NCBI GenBank assembly: GCA_023457355.1
Contig: JAEWLW010000007.1
Location: forward strand, 1-17,001
DNA length: 17,001 nt
DNA from: Bacillota bacterium
Lineage (GTDB): Bacteria; Bacillota; Clostridia; Oscillospirales; Ruminococcaceae
Direction of reading: 5' to 3'
Positions 14,094-17,001 of the stretch are shown here, piece after piece. Below the pieces are notes generated by a model that saw nothing but the letters and a program-made list of their open reading frames with translations, was not told the origin of the DNA and did no database searches. Each line of letters begins with the position of its first letter. Position 1 is the stretch's first letter. Position numbers and translations under genes: made by a program.

Positions 14094-15203
14094 TCACACC
14101 GCGCCTGCGGCACCGGCGTTTGCAATTTTTGCTTTAACCAGCCGCAGGTTATTTTTAAGGCGTTCATCATTCGGGCTGGCTTCAAGCGCTGCGCTGGCAT
14201 GTGCGAGCGAACGCTCATACATACCGAGCCGGTATGAGGCGATTGCGGCCAGATCATGGGGCGTATAATCCCATGAATACCCCATGTTCACATAGGTTTT
14301 CGATTTGTCCTTTATTTTCAGCGCTTCCTCCGCCATAAAAAAAACCATTGGCCAGTCCGCCAACAGATAGGCAATTTTTGCACATTCCACATACGGATCG
14401 CGCATTTTAGGCATCTCGGCAATCGCCCGGAAGTACCACGCATACGCTTCTTTGGGGTTCCCAAGGTTAAAATATGATTTTGCAATCCACCGCATGGACG
14501 CACAGCGTTCCTCTCTCCATGTGGCAGCGGGAAGGGCGAGGTGCCGCTTCAGAGCATCAATACATTTCTGCCATTCTCTTTTGTACATATATTCCCGGCC
14601 GAGATAATAGGCGACGCGGTCGCCTGCCGGGTCTTCCGCAACGGCCAGTTCCAGCAGGGGCAGATAAGAGCCGCGTGATTTGGCGGGGTCCGGGTAGTGG
14701 TTGAGCACCATACCGTCGATTGTGACGGTGGTTTTCGGGCCGTCCCCGACGTAACGCAGATACTCGTGTACGGGGCAGGCCCATCTAAAGCCGTAACGCG
14801 CATGCACCTTGGAATAATACATCTGCACGTCGGGCGAACCGTCTTTTTTCAGGCTCCAGTTATACAGATATTTCCCCGATTTGGCCTCCGGTGTCCACGC
14901 GCGCTCCAGGTGCTCCCGCCAGCCCGGCTCGAACAGCTCATCCAGGTCGGTACAAACACAGATGTCGGCGTCCTCCGGAACATGATCCAGCGAAATGTTG
15001 CGCGCCACGTCAAACCGCCACGGTTTGACCACATCAACGTATACCACGGCTCCCTGTGCCCGCAGGCGCGCCACCGTTTCGTCGTCCGAGCCGGTGTCCG
15101 TCACAATGACGGCATCTGCTTCGCGCATGGCTTCCATCCACCGGTCCACAAATTTTTCTTCGTTTTTACAGATGGCGTAAACATATATTTTGTATCGGTT
15201 CAT
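14094..15203 (-). CDS. GT2-family glycosyltransferase with TPR-like tail (copy 1)
   Basis: Predicted inverting glycosyltransferase of 369 aa. The N-terminal GT-A domain shows VYAICKNEEKFVDRW (8-22), the nucleotide-binding stretch VTDTGSDDET (34-43) and the metal-binding DxD-type motif TDLDE (85-89). A conserved PVHEYLRY (144-151) and LNHYPDP (167-173) follow. From about 190 to 355 the protein is made of helical pairs like tetratricopeptide repeats, as in other clostridial GT2 proteins that modify surface proteins. It has no signal peptide or membrane segment and is thus cytoplasmic. The start ATG at 15203 has a GGGGA about 7 nt upstream and matches the start of its paralogue. It lies 18 nt after copy 2, so both are co-transcribed. 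Donor sugar and acceptor are unknown; the neighbouring collagen-like protein is the likely acceptor. Confidence 0.9.
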   Translation of the reverse strand: MNRYKIYVYAICKNEEKFVDRWMEAMREADAVIVTDTGSDDETVARLRAQGAVVYVDVVKPWRFDVARNISLDHVPEDADICVCTDLDELFEPGWREHLERAWTPEAKSGKYLYNWSLKKDGSPDVQMYYSKVHARYGFRWACPVHEYLRYVGDGPKTTVTIDGMVLNHYPDPAKSRGSYLPLLELAVAEDPAGDRVAYYLGREYMYKREWQKCIDALKRHLALPAATWREERCASMRWIAKSYFNLGNPKEAYAWYFRAIAEMPKMRDPYVECAKIAYLLADWPMVFFMAEEALKIKDKSKTYVNMGYSWDYTPHDLAAIASYRLGMYERSLAHASAALEASPNDERLKNNLRLVKAKIANAGAAGAV

Positions 15204-15221
15204 AACGGTTTCCCCAATTCA

Positions 15222-16313
15222 TCATGTCAGTTTCGAAGCGATGAGTTCCATGTTCCGTTTGAGCTGTTCGTTGCCCGGTGCCAGCTCAAAGGCCGTTTTA
15301 GCATAACTGTATGATTTTTGGAACAGCCCGAGCCGATAGGCGCTGATGGCGCCCAAATTGTAGAGACTGTAACCCCACGATTCCGGTTCCAGCAGGTAAC
15401 TGCCCGATTTTTCAGTGATGGCCAGCGCCTTTTCCACCATCAGATAAACAAGCGGCCAGTCTCCCGCCAAATAGCCCAGCCGCGCCAGCTGAAGGTAGGG
15501 CTCCCGCACGCGCGGGCATTCGGCCACGGCCTTATACAGCCACAGGCGCGCTTCCTGCATGTTGCCTTTTGCCTGGTAGCTTTGGGCAATAAAACGCATG
15601 GACGCGCAGCGCTCTTCATCCCATGTTGCGCGGGGGAGTGCCAGGTGGCGCTTTAACTGGGCAATACACGCGTCGTACTGCTTGTGGTACATATATTCTC
15701 TGCCCAACCAGAAGGCTGTTCTGTCGTCGGAAGGGTTTTCCTGTGCCGAAAGCGCCAAAAGCGGAAGGTACTGTGCGCGCGGCTTGGAAAGGTCGGGATG
15801 GTGATTGAGCACCATGCCCTGAACCCAGACGGTTGATTCCTTGTCGGGGCCACTGTATTCGAGCACCTCGTGTACCGGGTGCACCCAGCGGAACCCGTGC
15901 CGTCTGTGTACTTTTTCCATGGCGAACTGCTTGTTGGGCGAACCGTCGGTATGATAGCTCCAGGTAAAGAGGTAGCGCGCGCGGGTATGGCGCGGCTGCC
16001 ATGCCTGCTCAAGCTTTTGACGCCAGCCCGGTTCAAAAATTTCGTCAAGGTCGTTGGAAACGCAGATATCCACGTCGTCTGGAATATGATCCATTGCCTT
16101 GTTCCGGGCAACATCGAACCGCCATGGACGGACCACTTCCGAATAGACCTCGGCACCGCGTGCGCGCAGACGTTCCACCGTCGCATCTTCCGAGCCGGTA
16201 TCGGCCACCACGACCAGATCCGCCTCACTTACGGCGTCCATCCAACGGTCGACGAACTGTTCTTCATTTTTGCAGATGGCATATACGCAAATCTTATAAC
16301 GGTTCATGTCCAT
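15222..16313 (-). CDS. GT2-family glycosyltransferase with TPR-like tail (copy 2)
   Basis: A paralogue of the downstream gene, of 363 aa, closely alike along its whole length. The GT-A domain shows VYAICKNEEQFVDRW (10-24), VADTGSEDAT (36-45) and the DxD-type NDLDE (87-91); HPVHEVLEY and a TPR-like helical C-terminal half follow. The start was set at 16313 (MDMNRY), 8 nt from AAGGTG (16322-16327); the next ATG at 16307 matches the paralogue's start and is possible. The long open extension further upstream crosses a hairpin and has no start signal. It follows the collagen-like gene by about 240 nt. Together the two enzymes may add sugars in sequence or with different acceptors, as presumed from duplication rather than shown. 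Confidence 0.9.
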   Translation of the reverse strand: MDMNRYKICVYAICKNEEQFVDRWMDAVSEADLVVVADTGSEDATVERLRARGAEVYSEVVRPWRFDVARNKAMDHIPDDVDICVSNDLDEIFEPGWRQKLEQAWQPRHTRARYLFTWSYHTDGSPNKQFAMEKVHRRHGFRWVHPVHEVLEYSGPDKESTVWVQGMVLNHHPDLSKPRAQYLPLLALSAQENPSDDRTAFWLGREYMYHKQYDACIAQLKRHLALPRATWDEERCASMRFIAQSYQAKGNMQEARLWLYKAVAECPRVREPYLQLARLGYLAGDWPLVYLMVEKALAITEKSGSYLLEPESWGYSLYNLGAISAYRLGLFQKSYSYAKTAFELAPGNEQLKRNMELIASKLT

Positions 16314-16348
16314 ACATCCCACACCTTTTCTAAAGCGTCGTTTATGTG

Positions 16349-16381
16349 TCCGGGCGCCCGTGTGAGACACGAGTGCCCGGA
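16349..16381. repeat. Long hairpin between the collagen-like gene and the glycosyltransferases
   Basis: TCCGGGC (16349-16355) pairs with GCCCGGA (16375-16381), and an inner CGTGT/ACACG stem closes a GAG loop, giving about 15 pairs with imperfect middle positions. No T run follows on either strand. It may be a processing or stabilising hairpin. The remainder of 16314-16554 shows only the ribosome binding site of the next gene and no convincing promoter. Confidence 0.5.
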
Positions 16382-16554
16382 TGCTTATGCGCCTCTTGCA
16401 TTTACGGTTTATCGGATTAAATATGCGATTAGCCGCCGGTCGCTTAAACCAACGGCAGGCTGGTATCATCAGTCGGGGCGGCGGGTGTACTTTATACAAA
16501 ATACGAAACCCATAAAAGCGAGGGAGAGTTTGGCCCTGTGCCCCGAAACAAAGA

Positions 16555-17001
16555 TTATATCAACCGTACAACCGCCATATACGTGCTTGCCCCACCCAGA
16601 AGTGTGGCAGCTCCAAGAAGGCCAAACAATTGCAGCGTCAGCGTATCGCCCGCTGTTAACGGCACAATAAAGGACGTAGACAGACTACTTGCCGCAACGG
16701 TAGGGGTAACGACCGAAGCTGCAATTGGTGTACCATTTTGCAGTACCTGCGAAGAAACCAGCAAGGCCACCGTTGTAGTGACGGCATAGTCGATCAGATA
16801 TTCCCCTGTTGTTGGCACGGTGAATTCGGTATTCGTACCGTCTACGGTAAACGTATTCAGGTTCTGATTGTCCGGCAGAGGCACATCGGTACCGCCCAAT
16901 ACGACGGCAATAACAGCCGAGGTTGTGTTGGCCGTCGACATGCTGTCGCTCGTAACAGCGGGTCCGGTATCGCCGGTGGGTCCGGTGTCACCAGTCGGGC
17001 C
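16555..17001 (-). CDS. Collagen-like protein with BclA-type C-terminal domain (partial, 5' end outside window)
   Basis: The frame is open from the window edge to the stop codon at 16555, giving the last 148 aa. The first 15 residues seen are Gly-X-Y collagen triplets (GPT GDT GPT GDT GPA), so a collagen-like stalk of unknown length lies upstream. A short linker is followed by a domain of about 125 aa rich in Thr, Val, Ala and Gly with beta-strand periodicity (TFTVDGTNTEFTVPTTGEYL, then LTAGDTLTLQL), like the trimeric jelly-roll C-terminal domain of BclA exosporium proteins of Bacillus and Clostridia. Thr-rich GXT triplets are typical sites for O-glycans, which fits the two glycosyltransferase genes downstream. 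It is probably a spore-surface glycoprotein; a cell-surface collagen-like adhesin is the alternative. An internal ATG at 16941 is not taken as the start, because the frame and the repeats run through it. Confidence 0.87.
   Translation of the reverse strand, partial: GPTGDTGPTGDTGPAVTSDSMSTANTTSAVIAVVLGGTDVPLPDNQNLNTFTVDGTNTEFTVPTTGEYLIDYAVTTTVALLVSSQVLQNGTPIAASVVTPTVAASSLSTSFIVPLTAGDTLTLQLFGLLGAATLLGGASTYMAVVRLI

Noticed and set aside
16385..16420. Possible sigma-K-like -10 (CATATTTAA on the minus strand) upstream of the glycosyltransferases
   Set aside because: One mismatch in the core and no matching -35; AT-rich chance cannot be excluded.
1..17001. CRISPR arrays, insertion sequences, attachment sites
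   Set aside because: No spaced direct repeats, transposase-like proteins or terminal inverted repeats flanking an element were found; gene order looks like stable chromosome.

Overview
The window looks like chromosome of a spore-forming, anaerobic member of the Clostridia, probably of the Oscillospiraceae/Ruminococcaceae type. This is inferred from the strong AAGGAGG-type ribosome binding sites, a class I (strict anaerobe type) hybrid-cluster protein, an Alanine-rich lipoprotein of clostridial style and a BclA-like collagen protein of the spore surface. No ribosomal, tRNA, phage, transposon or CRISPR features were seen. No database search was possible, so species and identity levels are not claimed.

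Region 1 (about 120-9690) is an autoinducer-2 (AI-2) uptake and processing locus. It is laid out as in Enterobacteriaceae. On the minus strand lie lsrA-lsrC-lsrD-lsrB-lsrF (two-domain ATPase, two permeases, lipoprotein AI-2 receptor, thiolase). On the plus strand lie lsrR (SorC-family repressor), lsrK (AI-2 kinase) and a small cupin. A 355-nt divergent control region separates the two arms and carries two good sigma-A promoters and a perfect 12-bp inverted repeat over the lsrR start point. In the E. coli scheme AI-2 enters through LsrACDB, is phosphorylated by LsrK, relieves LsrR and is then degraded by LsrG and LsrF. No lsrG is present here; the cupin is a candidate replacement. Hairpins separate lsrD from lsrB and, as a 52-nt near-perfect palindrome, lsrB from lsrF.

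Region 2 (about 9690-10063) is a gene-poor spacer holding the terminators of both flanking units.

Region 3 (about 9852-13984) is a nitrosative/oxidative stress cluster on the minus strand: a Crp/Fnr-family regulator (HcpR-like), hcp with an extra C-terminal DUF1858 domain, an unrecognised 202-aa protein with an internal repeat, and a hemerythrin-like protein. A perfect dyad GTAAC-N4-GTTAC lies between regulator and hcp. It can be the terminator of the regulator gene, and it is centred at -41.5 from a predicted hcp start point, the classical position for a Crp/Fnr-type activator.

Region 4 (14094-17001) is a spore-surface-like cluster on the minus strand: the C-terminal part of a collagen-like protein (Gly-X-Thr repeats, then a jelly-roll-like domain; its 5' end lies outside the window) followed by two tandemly duplicated GT2 glycosyltransferases with TPR-like tails, presumably acting on that protein.
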